NCBI GenBank assembly: GCA_023386155.1
Contig: JAEWKH010000084.1
Location: forward strand, 1 to 8,020
DNA length: 8,020 bases
Direction: 5' to 3'
From: Pseudomonadota bacterium
GTDB lineage: Bacteria; Pseudomonadota; Alphaproteobacteria; Rhizobiales; Beijerinckiaceae
The position numbers and the translations under genes were made by a program. The notes under the pieces were generated by a model. It worked only from the letters and a program-made list of their open reading frames with translations. It was not told the origin of the DNA and searched no databases. Shown here piece after piece: positions 1 to 6,598 of the stretch. Each line of letters opens with the position of its first letter. The stretch's first letter is position 1.

Positions 1-113
1 GTTTCCCCGAAGCGGTGTACTCACCAAAGCGCAAGACTGGTCGATATTCTCACAGCGATCCTAAAATCGCCCGCAAGGACACCGCCGCCTACGCTTCTCT
101 TCCCTCTCAACAA

Positions 114-142
114 TGTCAAAGAGCAACACATCTTCCGATGTG
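114..142 (-). promoter_or_regulatory. boxB-boxA-like antitermination site
   Basis: The minus strand reads TGCTCTTTGACA (125 to 114), close to the rRNA boxA consensus TGCTCTTTAACA. boxA binds NusB/NusE and makes RNA polymerase resist Rho. Immediately 5' in the transcript is a perfect 6-bp hairpin (127-132 with 137-142) whose loop reads GGAA in the RNA, a GNRA loop, in the place of boxB. The hairpin-then-boxA order matches known rrn leaders such as those of E. coli. The motif is read directly from the sequence; its function is inferred from the family. Confidence 0.75.
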
Positions 143-174
143 ACCGATAAAAACAGACCCCCGCAGAACAGTGC

Positions 175-200
175 TTGTTCCCGACCGAAGTCGGGCACAA
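175..200 (-). promoter_or_regulatory. UUCG tetraloop hairpin in the rRNA leader
   Basis: A perfect 6-bp stem (180-185 with 190-195, CCCGAC/GTCGGG) closes a loop that reads C(UUCG)G in the minus-strand RNA, the classic extra-stable tetraloop. Four more pairs (175-178 with 197-200) extend it beyond a single mismatch. No U-run follows, so it is not an intrinsic terminator. It is more likely a structural or processing element of the leader. Confidence 0.65.
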
Positions 201-261
201 CAGCCCGGTTTCTGAGGAAGATCTGGGCGCCGTTCGCGTCAGCGGCGGCGTCGATGGCCGG

Positions 262-311
262 TATATAGGCCCATCCCCTTTCCCCTGTCAACGCCCTCAT
301 GAAAGTTTTTT
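262..311 (-). promoter_or_regulatory. Probable rRNA operon promoter with upstream A-tract
   Basis: On the minus strand a perfect TTGACA (286-291) is followed after 17 bases by CTATAT (263-268), or after 18 by TATATA (262-267). This matches the TTGAC-N17-CTATAT pattern known for housekeeping promoters in rhizobia. An A-rich run, AAAAAACTTT on the minus strand (302-311), lies 11-20 bases upstream of the -35 box, where an UP element would sit. Transcription should start near 256-257 and run leftward. The downstream boxB/boxA-like signals and the long untranslated leader are what identify this as an rRNA promoter. The 16S gene is not in the window, so that identity is an inference, although a strong one. 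Confidence 0.85.
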
Positions 312-384
312 GACAGCCGGTCGGGTCCCTGCCCAGACCGCCCCATCGCACAGGTTTTTTCACCTCCTGCCTCACTGCCGACAC

Positions 385-560
385 AGTGCGGAATGAAGCA
401 GGGCCGCGGCGGGCAGCGTGCTCCAGGGACTCTCTCTCTGGAGAGTTGGCGGGCCGCCCAAGCTCATCTATTGACCTGTGCGGTTGCCGTCTCCTGTGCT
501 AGATGGCGTCTGGTGTCTGTGACAGCAACCCACCCATAACGGCACCCGTATATAGAGATC
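385..560 (+). promoter_or_regulatory. Upstream region of the M23 peptidase gene; promoter unclear
   Basis: This gene-free stretch lies between the rRNA promoter and the peptidase gene. It contains an inverted repeat CTCCAG/CTGGAG (421-426 with 438-443) around a CT-rich loop. A TTGACC (471-476) could be a -35 box, but the best -10-like hexamer, CTAGAT (499-504), is 22 bases away, which is too far for a standard sigma-70 promoter. A TATATA (549-554) ends only 6 bases before the start codon and has no good -35 at 17 bases. I therefore cannot name the promoter with confidence. Confidence 0.35.
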
Positions 561-2600
561 ATGAGCCACCTGCCCCCCGATGACAGCCGTGCCAGAGGTC
601 TCCGGAAGGACGCCTCGCCTCTGTCGTCCGGCATCGATCTTGGGCACGAGCCGCCGCTCAACACCAGTGGCGCCGCCGCCCCGGAGGTCGACAAGCGGGA
701 GGTGAACCTGCGCTGGCTCGGCGCCAGCATCCTGACCGGCGTCACGGGCGCGGCCCTGATCGGCGCCTCCATCTATATCGCTCTCGAGGGAGCCGCGATC
801 TCGGCCCTTCCCCCGGAACGGGCGGCCCTCAACGGCCGGGGCCCTTCCGAGACCGACGGGGAGCGGACCTCCAACGTGGCCCGCAAGTCCGACCGCCTCA
901 ACATGACGGAGCTCACGCCCTCGGCGCGCCAGAGCTTCAAGGCGCCGATGACGATCAGGATCGGGGAGCGCGAGGCCATCAAGGTGCGCAACTTCGTGCG
1001 CGTCGCCACGAATCTTTCCCTGTCCGCCGGCACCTATGCGTCCGACATCCCGCCCTTCAACCCCCTGCGCCTGTTCGCCGAGGGGATGGACGAACAGCGC
1101 GTCGAGCCGACCCCGGAGGTGGCCGATGCGGATGTGTCGGTGATCAGGCGAGACCTGGCCATGATGGCCGTCGCGGCGAGCGCCCCCTCCCTTACGGACA
1201 GCGACGTGCTCGCGATCCTGGAGGAGGAGCGGCGCGTCTTCAACGAGGCCGGGCGCCGGACCTCCGCGGCGATCCCTGCCCAGCAGATGCTGTCGCGCAC
1301 CTTGCGGCAGCCCGAGGGGCTGGGCGACGCCCTGGGCTATGCCCGCGTCGTCGACGACCCCTTCAGCACGATCGAGGTCCGGGTCGTGCCCGAGAACGTG
1401 ACCGATCTCCCCAAGATCGAGCAGAAGGCCATGGCGCCCCTCGTCGAGGAGCGCGAGGTGATTCTCAGGAAGGGCGAAACCCTCGAGACGGCCCTGCGCA
1501 GCTACGGGGGAACGCCCGAGCAGATCACCGCGATCACCGCGGCCCTGTCGGCCCGCATCAAGGTCGAGGGCCTGGCCGAAGGCCAGAGGCTGCGCATCCT
1601 CATCGCGCCCGGGCCCCGTCTCGGCGACCCCCGGCAGATCGTGCGGGTGATCACGTTCGGGGAACGAGGCATCGAGGGCATCGCCGCCACCAACGATCGC
1701 GGCGTTTTCGTTTCCGTTACGCCTCCCGCCAACGAGACGGGCCCGCAGGTGGCCGAGGCCTCGGAGGAAGAGGAGGACGAGGGCAGCAGCCGCGGCGGCG
1801 TGCGGCTCTACGAGAGCCTCTACGAGACGGCGCTCAAGAACGAGCTGCCCCGCCAGACCGTGGACGAGCTGGTGCGCATCTTCGGCTACGACGTGGATTT
1901 CCAGCGCCGTGTCTCGCAGGGGGATTCCTTCGAGATCTTCTTCGGCTCGGACGACGAGAACGGCACGCCGGAGGTCCTCTACGCCGCCCTCACCGTGGGC
2001 GGGGAAGCGCGTCGCGTCTACCGCTACCAGGGCGAGGACGGCACGATCGACTTCTTCGACGAATCGGGCCGCTCGCTCAAGAAGTTCCTCATCCGCAAGC
2101 CCATCGCCGACGGCATCCTGCGCTCGGGCTTCGGCTCGCGCTTCCACCCGATCCTGGGCTATTCGCGCCCCCATACGGGCGTCGACTGGGCCAACAAGGT
2201 CGGCACTCCCATCATCGCCGCCGGCAACGGCACCGTCCTCAAGGCCGAGTGGGACTCAGGCTATGGCCGCAGGGTCGAGATCCAGCACACGAACGGCTAT
2301 GTGACCGCCTATTCCCATATGTCCAGCTTCGCCAAGGGCATCACCCCGGGCAAGCGGATCCAGCAGGGCCAGGTCATCGGCTATGTGGGCAATTCGGGCC
2401 TCTCGACCGGGCCCCACCTCCATTATGAGGTCATCATCAACGGCAGCTTCGTCGATCCTCTCAAGATTCGCCTGCCGCGCGGGAAGGAGCTCGAGGGCCG
2501 CGGGCTGGTGGACTTCAAGCGCCAGCGTGAGCAGGTCAACGAGTTGATGGCCCACAGCGTCGCCTCCGCGTCCCTCTCCCAGCGGGCGGAGCTGCGATAG
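561..2600 (+). CDS. Membrane-anchored M23 family metallopeptidase
   Basis: A predicted zinc endopeptidase of the lysostaphin/LytM (M23) family, which cuts peptide cross-links in peptidoglycan during growth or division. The protein has 679 residues. A basic-acidic cytoplasmic tail of about 50 residues is followed by one membrane segment (about 52-78), so the rest should lie in the periplasm. Residues about 300-352 resemble a LysM/OapA-type wall-binding domain. An acidic linker (399-407) precedes the C-terminal peptidase domain (about 520-640). All expected catalytic residues are present: His538 and Asp542 in HTGVD, His586 in YSHM, and His619/His621 in HLH. The enzyme is therefore probably active, unlike NlpD/EnvC-type activators. 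The ATG at 561 is the first start of the frame and keeps the membrane anchor; the ribosome site before it (GAGA) is weak and close. The AEC transporter gene follows after 5 bases, suggesting co-transcription. The family is secure; the exact bond cut is not known. Confidence 0.93.
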   Translation: MSHLPPDDSRARGLRKDASPLSSGIDLGHEPPLNTSGAAAPEVDKREVNLRWLGASILTGVTGAALIGASIYIALEGAAISALPPERAALNGRGPSETDGERTSNVARKSDRLNMTELTPSARQSFKAPMTIRIGEREAIKVRNFVRVATNLSLSAGTYASDIPPFNPLRLFAEGMDEQRVEPTPEVADADVSVIRRDLAMMAVAASAPSLTDSDVLAILEEERRVFNEAGRRTSAAIPAQQMLSRTLRQPEGLGDALGYARVVDDPFSTIEVRVVPENVTDLPKIEQKAMAPLVEEREVILRKGETLETALRSYGGTPEQITAITAALSARIKVEGLAEGQRLRILIAPGPRLGDPRQIVRVITFGERGIEGIAATNDRGVFVSVTPPANETGPQVAEASEEEEDEGSSRGGVRLYESLYETALKNELPRQTVDELVRIFGYDVDFQRRVSQGDSFEIFFGSDDENGTPEVLYAALTVGGEARRVYRYQGEDGTIDFFDESGRSLKKFLIRKPIADGILRSGFGSRFHPILGYSRPHTGVDWANKVGTPIIAAGNGTVLKAEWDSGYGRRVEIQHTNGYVTAYSHMSSFAKGITPGKRIQQGQVIGYVGNSGLSTGPHLHYEVIINGSFVDPLKIRLPRGKELEGRGLVDFKRQREQVNELMAHSVASASLSQRAELR

Positions 2601-2605
2601 GGCCC

Positions 2606-3523
2606 ATGCTTGAGCTTTTCGCGATTGTCCTGCCGGTCTTCGGCTTGATCGGCATCGGCTATGTCGCGCGCCAGACGGGCTTCATTTCCGAGCGGGCCGG
2701 CGAAGGCCTGTCGGAATTCGTCTTCGCCCTCTCCCTGCCCTGCCTCATCTTCCGCACCCTCGTCCGGGCCGAGATCCCGGACGTCCAGCCCTGGGGGTAC
2801 TGGATCTCCTATTTCGTCGGCGTCGCCGTGGTCTGGGTCCTGGCGACCGAGATCGGCAGGCGCTTCTTCGGCGTCAAGGGTGTCTCCAGCGTCGTGGCCG
2901 GCTTCTCGGCCGGGCAGGCCAACACCGTCTTCGTCGGCATTCCGATGATCCTCAAGGCCTATGGCGACGCGGGCGCCGTCCCGCTCTTCCTCCTGATCGC
3001 GGTCCATCTTCCCGTCACGATGACGCTGGCGACGATCCTGGCCGAGGGGCGCCAGGCCTCGCCCCTGCTGATCCTGCGCCGCCTCCTCACCCATCCGATC
3101 GTCGTGGGGATCCTGGCGGGATCCGCCTGCCGCCCCTTTGCCTCCCATGTGCCGGCCCCGGTCTGGCAGGTCATGGACCTCCTGGCGAGCGCGGCGGTTC
3201 CCTGCGCCCTGATCTCCATGGGGATCGCCCTGCGCCGCTACGGACTGCAGACGGGCTGGAAGCTGCCGACCCTGATCTCGTTCCTCAAGCTCGTCGTGCA
3301 TCCCCTCGTGGTCCTGCTGCTCGCCACCCAGGTGTTCCAGATGCCGCCGGTCTGGGCCGGCGTCGCGGTGCTCTTCGCCTCCTGCCCGTCGGGCATCAAC
3401 GCCTATCTCTTCGCTGAGCGGTACGGGGAAGGCGTGGCCCTGGCGTCGAGCGCCGTGACCCTCTCGACCTTCCTCGCCTTGGGAACGACGCTTGTCTGGC
3501 TCTATGTGCTGGGCGTCGGCTAG
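2606..3523 (+). CDS. AEC (auxin efflux carrier) family transporter
   Basis: A 305-residue, very hydrophobic protein of the AEC/Mem_trans family (PF03547), the bile/arsenite/riboflavin transporter superfamily branch that includes plant PIN proteins and bacterial malonate or malate carriers such as MdcF. It begins with a membrane segment (about 4-22) containing LPVFGLIGIGY and shows roughly ten membrane spans in two halves, with the family's characteristic GQANTVFVGIPM segment in the middle and a polar loop between the halves. The length is usual for bacterial members. The substrate cannot be read from sequence; a small organic anion is likely by family. It starts 5 bases after the peptidase stop codon without a clear ribosome site of its own, so translation is probably coupled to the upstream gene. 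It converges on gluQRS with 17 bases between the stop codons and no visible terminator. Confidence 0.9.
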   Translation: MLELFAIVLPVFGLIGIGYVARQTGFISERAGEGLSEFVFALSLPCLIFRTLVRAEIPDVQPWGYWISYFVGVAVVWVLATEIGRRFFGVKGVSSVVAGFSAGQANTVFVGIPMILKAYGDAGAVPLFLLIAVHLPVTMTLATILAEGRQASPLLILRRLLTHPIVVGILAGSACRPFASHVPAPVWQVMDLLASAAVPCALISMGIALRRYGLQTGWKLPTLISFLKLVVHPLVVLLLATQVFQMPPVWAGVAVLFASCPSGINAYLFAERYGEGVALASSAVTLSTFLALGTTLVWLYVLGVG

Positions 3524-3540
3524 CTGTCGAGGCTCACCAT

Positions 3541-4419
3541 CTAAGGATCGAATCCGAGCCGTTGCCGGACCGCCTGAGGCGTCAAGCCCTCCGCGCGCAA
3601 TTCCGCCAAGGACTTGGACTGGCGGCTCTTCGCCAGCTTGTCGCCGGTCGGGTCGAGCACGAGGCCATGGTGGTGGTAGAGAGGCGTCGGCAGGTCGAGC
3701 AGGGCCTGGAGCAGCACGTGGAGGTCGGTCGCGGCTTCCAGGTCCTGGCCCCGGACCACGTGGGTGACACCCTGGAGGGCATCGTCCACCACGACGGAGA
3801 GATGGTAGCTCGTGGGTATCTCCTTGCGCACCACGACCGCATCGCCCCAGCGCCAGGGCTGAGCGGTGACGAACTCCCCACGGCCCTCCCGGTCGAACTT
3901 CCGAAAATGGCACAGCTCCGGCAGGAGCTCCTGCGCAGCCGCCATGTCGAGGCGCCAGGCATGGGGCTCGCCGGCCGCGATCCGCCTTTCGGCCTCTGCG
4001 GCAGGCATGGCCCGGCAGTTGCCCGGATAGAGCGGCGCGCCGTCGGGGTCGCGGGGCCAGTCCCGGCCGCTCTCCGCCTCCCGGTTGGCGATGGTCTGCG
4101 CGATATCCTTGCGGGTGCAGAAGCAGGGATAGACCGCTCCCCTCCCCTTCAGCCTCAGGAAGGCCGCGTGGTAATCGCCGAAATGCTCCGATTGCCGACG
4201 GACCGGCTCCTCCCAGCGCAGCCCGAGCCAGGCGAGATCGTCGTAAATCGCTTTCTCGAATTCCGGCCGGCACCGTGTGATATCGATATCCTCGATGCGC
4301 AGGAGGAAGCGGCCCTCGAAGCGGCGGGCGAAGTCGGCGTTGAGGAGGGCCGAATAGGCATGGCCCAGATGAAGCCGCCCGTTGGGGCTGGGAGCGAATC
4401 GAAAAACCGGCTTCGTCAC
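3541..4419 (-). CDS. gluQRS: Glutamyl-Q tRNA(Asp) synthetase
   Basis: A truncated paralogue of glutamyl-tRNA synthetase that lacks the anticodon-binding half. It activates glutamate and attaches it to the queuosine base at position 34 of tRNA-Asp. Counting from the GTG at 4419 the protein has 292 residues, normal for the family. It shows the class I signature HLGH (17-20) after FAPSPNG, a zinc site formed by Cys99, Cys101, Tyr131 and Cys135 (CFC and YPGNC), and a KMSKS-type loop KLAKS (261-265). The start is uncertain: GTG at 4419 directly precedes the conserved core but has a poor ribosome site, while an in-frame GTG at 4458 would add 13 residues and overlap the divergent glycosylase gene. 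No ATG fits near the core. The family call is firm; only the start is in doubt. Confidence 0.93.
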   Translation of the reverse strand: MTKPVFRFAPSPNGRLHLGHAYSALLNADFARRFEGRFLLRIEDIDITRCRPEFEKAIYDDLAWLGLRWEEPVRRQSEHFGDYHAAFLRLKGRGAVYPCFCTRKDIAQTIANREAESGRDWPRDPDGAPLYPGNCRAMPAAEAERRIAAGEPHAWRLDMAAAQELLPELCHFRKFDREGRGEFVTAQPWRWGDAVVVRKEIPTSYHLSVVVDDALQGVTHVVRGQDLEAATDLHVLLQALLDLPTPLYHHHGLVLDPTGDKLAKSRQSKSLAELRAEGLTPQAVRQRLGFDP

Positions 4420-4450
4420 GGGAGCCTGCGAGGGAAAGGAATGTGAAGGA

Positions 4451-5095
4451 ATGGCCACCCTCCTCGAAACGGATGCGGTTCTCAAGAGGGGCTTGAGCGA
4501 GCTGGCGCTGGCGGATCCCGTGATGGCGAAGCTGGCCGCAAGCGGCGTCACGCCGCAACTGCGCCGGCGGCCGCCGGGCTTCGAGGGCCTGGCCTGGATC
4601 GTCGTCGGCCAGCAGGTTTCCACCGCCAGCGCGACGGCGATCTGGAACCGCCTGAGGCAGACCCTCGAACCTCCGACCCCGGATGCGTTTCTCGGACTCT
4701 CCGACGAGAACCTCCGCAAAGCGGGGCTTTCCACCGGGAAGGTCAGGACCCTGCGCGCCGTGGCAACCGAGATCATCGAAGGCAGGCTTCCTCTCGACGA
4801 CCTGCGGAACCATGCGGCCGAGGAGGCTCATGCCCTGCTCACGCGGGTGAAGGGGATCGGCCCCTGGACGGCCGACGTCTACCTGCTCTTCTGCCTCGGG
4901 CACCCGGATGCCTTTCCGAGCGGCGATCTCGCCGTTCAGGAGGCGGCCCGCCTCGCCTATGGGCTCGAGCAGCGGCCGGACGCCAAGGCCCTGACCGCCC
5001 TGGCCGAGGCCTGGCGCCCCTGGCGGGGCGTGGCGGCCAAGGTGCTCTGGGCCTATTACCGTGCCGTCAAATCCCGCGAGGGCGCGCCGGTCTAG
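4451..5095 (+). CDS. AlkA-like DNA-3-methyladenine glycosylase (HhH-GPD)
   Basis: A predicted base-excision repair enzyme of the helix-hairpin-helix GPD superfamily that removes alkylated purines from DNA. The protein has 214 residues, about the length of the compact bacterial AlkA-type proteins that lack the N-terminal domain of E. coli AlkA. The segment VGQQVS is typical of the group. The hairpin motif is GIGPWTAD (135-142), and the following Asp159 in SGDLAV matches the catalytic aspartate of AlkA. The catalytic lysine of the bifunctional OGG/Nth enzymes is absent, so a single-function glycosylase is expected. The ATG at 4451 is preceded by AAAGGA at good spacing (4435-4440). An ATG at 4441 is followed at once by a stop codon. 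The start lies head-to-head with gluQRS. The stop codon is the first three bases of the following repeat. Confidence 0.9.
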   Translation: MATLLETDAVLKRGLSELALADPVMAKLAASGVTPQLRRRPPGFEGLAWIVVGQQVSTASATAIWNRLRQTLEPPTPDAFLGLSDENLRKAGLSTGKVRTLRAVATEIIEGRLPLDDLRNHAAEEAHALLTRVKGIGPWTADVYLLFCLGHPDAFPSGDLAVQEAARLAYGLEQRPDAKALTALAEAWRPWRGVAAKVLWAYYRAVKSREGAPV

Positions 5096-5187
5096 AGCAG
5101 TTTCCACTGGCGTGGAATCAGCTCTCTTCTTTGTTGTGCCGCATTTTTTGACGGCGAACCGGGTCCACTTCGCCGAAAAATGCTCTA
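5093..5187. repeat. Palindromic intergenic repeat with TAGAGCA ends
   Basis: The element is bounded by perfect inverted ends TAGAGCA (5093-5099) and TGCTCTA (5181-5187). Inside are a 6-bp hairpin TTCCAC/GTGGAA (5102-5107 with 5112-5117) and a long hairpin joining GCATTTTT (5141-5148) to AAAAATGC (5176-5183), then CGGCGAA to TTCGCCG (5152-5158 with 5169-5175), with a 3-base bulge. I recall very similar short palindromes scattered between genes across Hyphomicrobiales, akin to RIME/REP-type elements, but did not check this. It lies between two convergent genes and may help end transcription from both. Its left end overlaps the glycosylase stop codon. Confidence 0.8.
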
Positions 5188-5206
5188 AGGCCCTGCGGGA
5201 GCGGAC

Positions 5207-5977
5207 CTAACCCCGCGCGGCCGCAAGGGCGGCATGGGCGCCGGCCTTGAGCATGGAGATGTCGCTGCCGATGGAAACCATGTGGAAGCCCTTGGCAGAC
5301 AGTTCCGCCGCCCGTGCGCCCGAGACGGCATAGATGGCGGCGAACTTGCCCGCGGCCTTCGCCCGGGCGAGCGCATGGTCCAGGGCCCGATCGACCTCGG
5401 CGCCGGTGGGGTTGAGGGCCGTTCCGCCCGAGAGGGCGATCGAAAGGTCGGAGGGGCCGATGAAGATGCCGTCGATCCCGGGCACGGCCAGGATGTCGTC
5501 GATGATGGCGAGAGCCTCGCGGGTCTCGACCATGGCGAAGGAGACGGTCAGGTCGTTGGCCTTCTCCAGGTATTCGCCCGGCTCCATGCCGGAGAGGGAG
5601 AGCGCCCCATAGGCGCCCCAGCTGCGCTCGCCCACCGGCGGGAACTTCATGAAGCCCGCGAAGCGGCGGGCATCCTCGATGGTGTTGATCATCGGGGCGA
5701 TCACGCCCGACACGCCGGCATCCAGGAACCGCGAGGCGGAGGCGAAATCCCCGACCGGAATGCGGACCAGGGCCGGCTTTCCCGCGGCGGCGACCAGCGG
5801 CACCGCCTGGAGGGCGGCGGCGAAGTCGATGGAGCCGTGCTGCAGGTCCATCACGACGGCATCGAACGCCTCGCGGGCCAGGATCCCGGGGACGGAGGGT
5901 TCCGGAAGGCCGCACCAAGCCGTGAGCACGGGGGAGCCGGCCTTCAGCCGCTCGGGAAAGGTTGGTTGGGTCGGCAT
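5207..5977 (-). CDS. HpcH/HpaI family aldolase (2-keto-3-deoxy acid type)
   Basis: A class II (metal-dependent) aldolase of the HpcH/HpaI family (PF03328), which splits 2-oxo-3-deoxy or 4-hydroxy-2-oxo acids to pyruvate plus an aldehyde. The protein has 256 residues, standard for the family. Key residues are in place: His47 (LQHG) and Arg72 (VRIP), matching the catalytic His and Arg of E. coli HpaI, and the metal ligands Glu151 (VETR) and Asp177 (GPSDLS). The ATG at 5977 has a good ribosome site (GAAAGGG, about 5 bases upstream). The frame stays open further upstream, but only antisense-style through the DUF1476 gene in a different frame. The substrate is undetermined; no catabolic pathway genes are near, so HpcH, GarL or RhmA-type roles cannot be separated. 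It lies 56 bases after DUF1476 on the same strand and may be co-transcribed with it. Confidence 0.92.
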   Translation of the reverse strand: MPTQPTFPERLKAGSPVLTAWCGLPEPSVPGILAREAFDAVVMDLQHGSIDFAAALQAVPLVAAAGKPALVRIPVGDFASASRFLDAGVSGVIAPMINTIEDARRFAGFMKFPPVGERSWGAYGALSLSGMEPGEYLEKANDLTVSFAMVETREALAIIDDILAVPGIDGIFIGPSDLSIALSGGTALNPTGAEVDRALDHALARAKAAGKFAAIYAVSGARAAELSAKGFHMVSIGSDISMLKAGAHAALAAARG

Positions 5978-6033
5978 GATGCCCTTTCGGCAGGTCTTGG
6001 GCTTCTCGAAGGATCGGGGCTGAAGGGGGGCCG

Positions 6034-6357
6034 TTACCGGCCCGCCTTGATCTCCTCGATGGCGCGTTCGGTCAGCTGAACGAGCTTGGCCGTCAGCTCG
6101 GCCTCGGCGGTCGAGTGGCCGGCAGCCTCGAGGTCCTTGCTGACCTTGCGCAGCACATCCGCGTCGCCGGCCTCTTCGAAATCGGCGAGCACAACGCTCT
6201 TGGCATAGCTCTCCGCGTCCTCCCCGGTCTTGCCCAGGCGCTCGGCGACCCACAGCCCGAACAGCTTGTTGCGGCGGGCCGTTGCCTTGAAGCGCAGATC
6301 CTCGTCGTGGGCGAACTGCTTCTCGAAGGCGTTCCTGCGGTCGTCGAAAGCGGTCAT
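6034..6357 (-). CDS. DUF1476 protein, F1-ATPase inhibitor zeta-subunit type
   Basis: A 107-residue acidic, mostly helical cytoplasmic protein of the DUF1476 family (PF07345). Family members include the zeta subunit of Paracoccus denitrificans F1Fo-ATPase, which blocks ATP hydrolysis by inserting its N-terminal region into F1; the family is restricted to alphaproteobacteria. The typical opening MTAFDDRRNAFEKQFAHDED and the NKLFGLWVAE segment are both present, and the length is normal. The ATG at 6357 has a GGAGAAG ribosome site about 9 bases upstream. It diverges from purC, an arrangement I recall from other rhizobia. In rhizobial relatives the inhibitory strength is reported to vary, so the family is sure but the degree of ATPase inhibition is inferred. 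Confidence 0.93.
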   Translation of the reverse strand: MTAFDDRRNAFEKQFAHDEDLRFKATARRNKLFGLWVAERLGKTGEDAESYAKSVVLADFEEAGDADVLRKVSKDLEAAGHSTAEAELTAKLVQLTERAIEEIKAGR

Positions 6358-6391
6358 CTTGTTCTTCTCCGTGAGCGTGGTCCTTCATGCG

Positions 6392-6420
6392 ATATAAGGG
6401 CGCACTCGCGCAGATGCCAG
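6392..6420 (-). promoter_or_regulatory. Candidate promoter for the DUF1476-aldolase unit
   Basis: On the minus strand CTGGCA (6420 to 6415) and TTATAT (6397 to 6392) are spaced by exactly 17 bases, and the -10 box lies about 35 bases before the DUF1476 start codon. The hexamers match the sigma-70 consensus at four of six and about four or five of six bases. It is the best match in the divergent region. Confidence 0.45.
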
Positions 6421-6510
6421 ACGCCCCCCATCTCTGAATCGATGCTTTCACCAGGTTGCAGGATTGCAGCCCATCTCCCCGCGTTGTGCTCGCCCGAGGG
6501 ATCGGATAGG

Positions 6511-6540
6511 TTGCCCCTTCAAGCGGAGCGCCGGTAAAAA
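6511..6540 (+). promoter_or_regulatory. Weak candidate promoter for purC
   Basis: TTGCCC (6511-6516) and TAAAAA (6535-6540) are 18 bases apart and would give a leader of about 50 bases before the purC start. The match is only moderate. I see no clear PurR-type palindrome or purine riboswitch in 6421-6598. Confidence 0.3.
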
Positions 6541-6598
6541 GCCGCGCTTAACGCCAGCCGCGGATCTAAAAAATGACCATCCCCAGGAGCCACGGCAA

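Larger units (their letters stand above)
1..256 (-). other. Leader of an rRNA operon (5' of 16S rRNA)
   Basis: This is the transcribed, untranslated stretch between the rRNA promoter and the 16S gene, which should begin just left of position 1. The conserved 16S 5' end (AGAGTTTGATCCTGGCTCAG) is not seen, so no rRNA gene is called. In transcript order the leader holds a UUCG-capped hairpin (200 to 175), a GNRA-capped hairpin (142 to 127), a boxA-like site (125 to 114) and a small GCGAT/ATCGC stem (70 to 55). Open frames across it on both strands have no recognisable protein character. The leader is normally removed by RNase III during 16S maturation. Confidence 0.75.

Noticed and set aside
310..315. 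Plus-strand TTGACA as a promoter for the M23 gene
   Set aside because: No -10-like hexamer lies 16-19 bases downstream, and the site sits in the upstream A-tract of the rRNA promoter.
61..396. Open frames of 107 residues (minus) and 73 residues (plus) near the left edge
   Set aside because: They lie across the rRNA promoter, hairpins and boxA leader, have no family resemblance, and the minus frame even contains the -10 region.
468..2174. 568-residue open frame antisense to the M23 peptidase
   Set aside because: Low-complexity, Arg/Gly/Ala/His-rich composition typical of high-GC antisense frames; the sense strand has intact domains and active-site residues.
3562..4446. 294-residue plus-strand frame antisense to gluQRS
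   Set aside because: No motifs; GluQRS motifs and zinc ligands are clear on the other strand.
2423..5107. 894-residue minus-strand open frame across four genes
   Set aside because: It runs antisense or out of frame through the peptidase, the transporter, gluQRS and the glycosylase, all of which are recognisable in their own frames. Its composition is that of a shadow.
5207..6451. Aldolase extended to 414 residues
   Set aside because: The added 158 residues overlap DUF1476 in another frame and precede a well-placed ATG with its own ribosome site at 5977.
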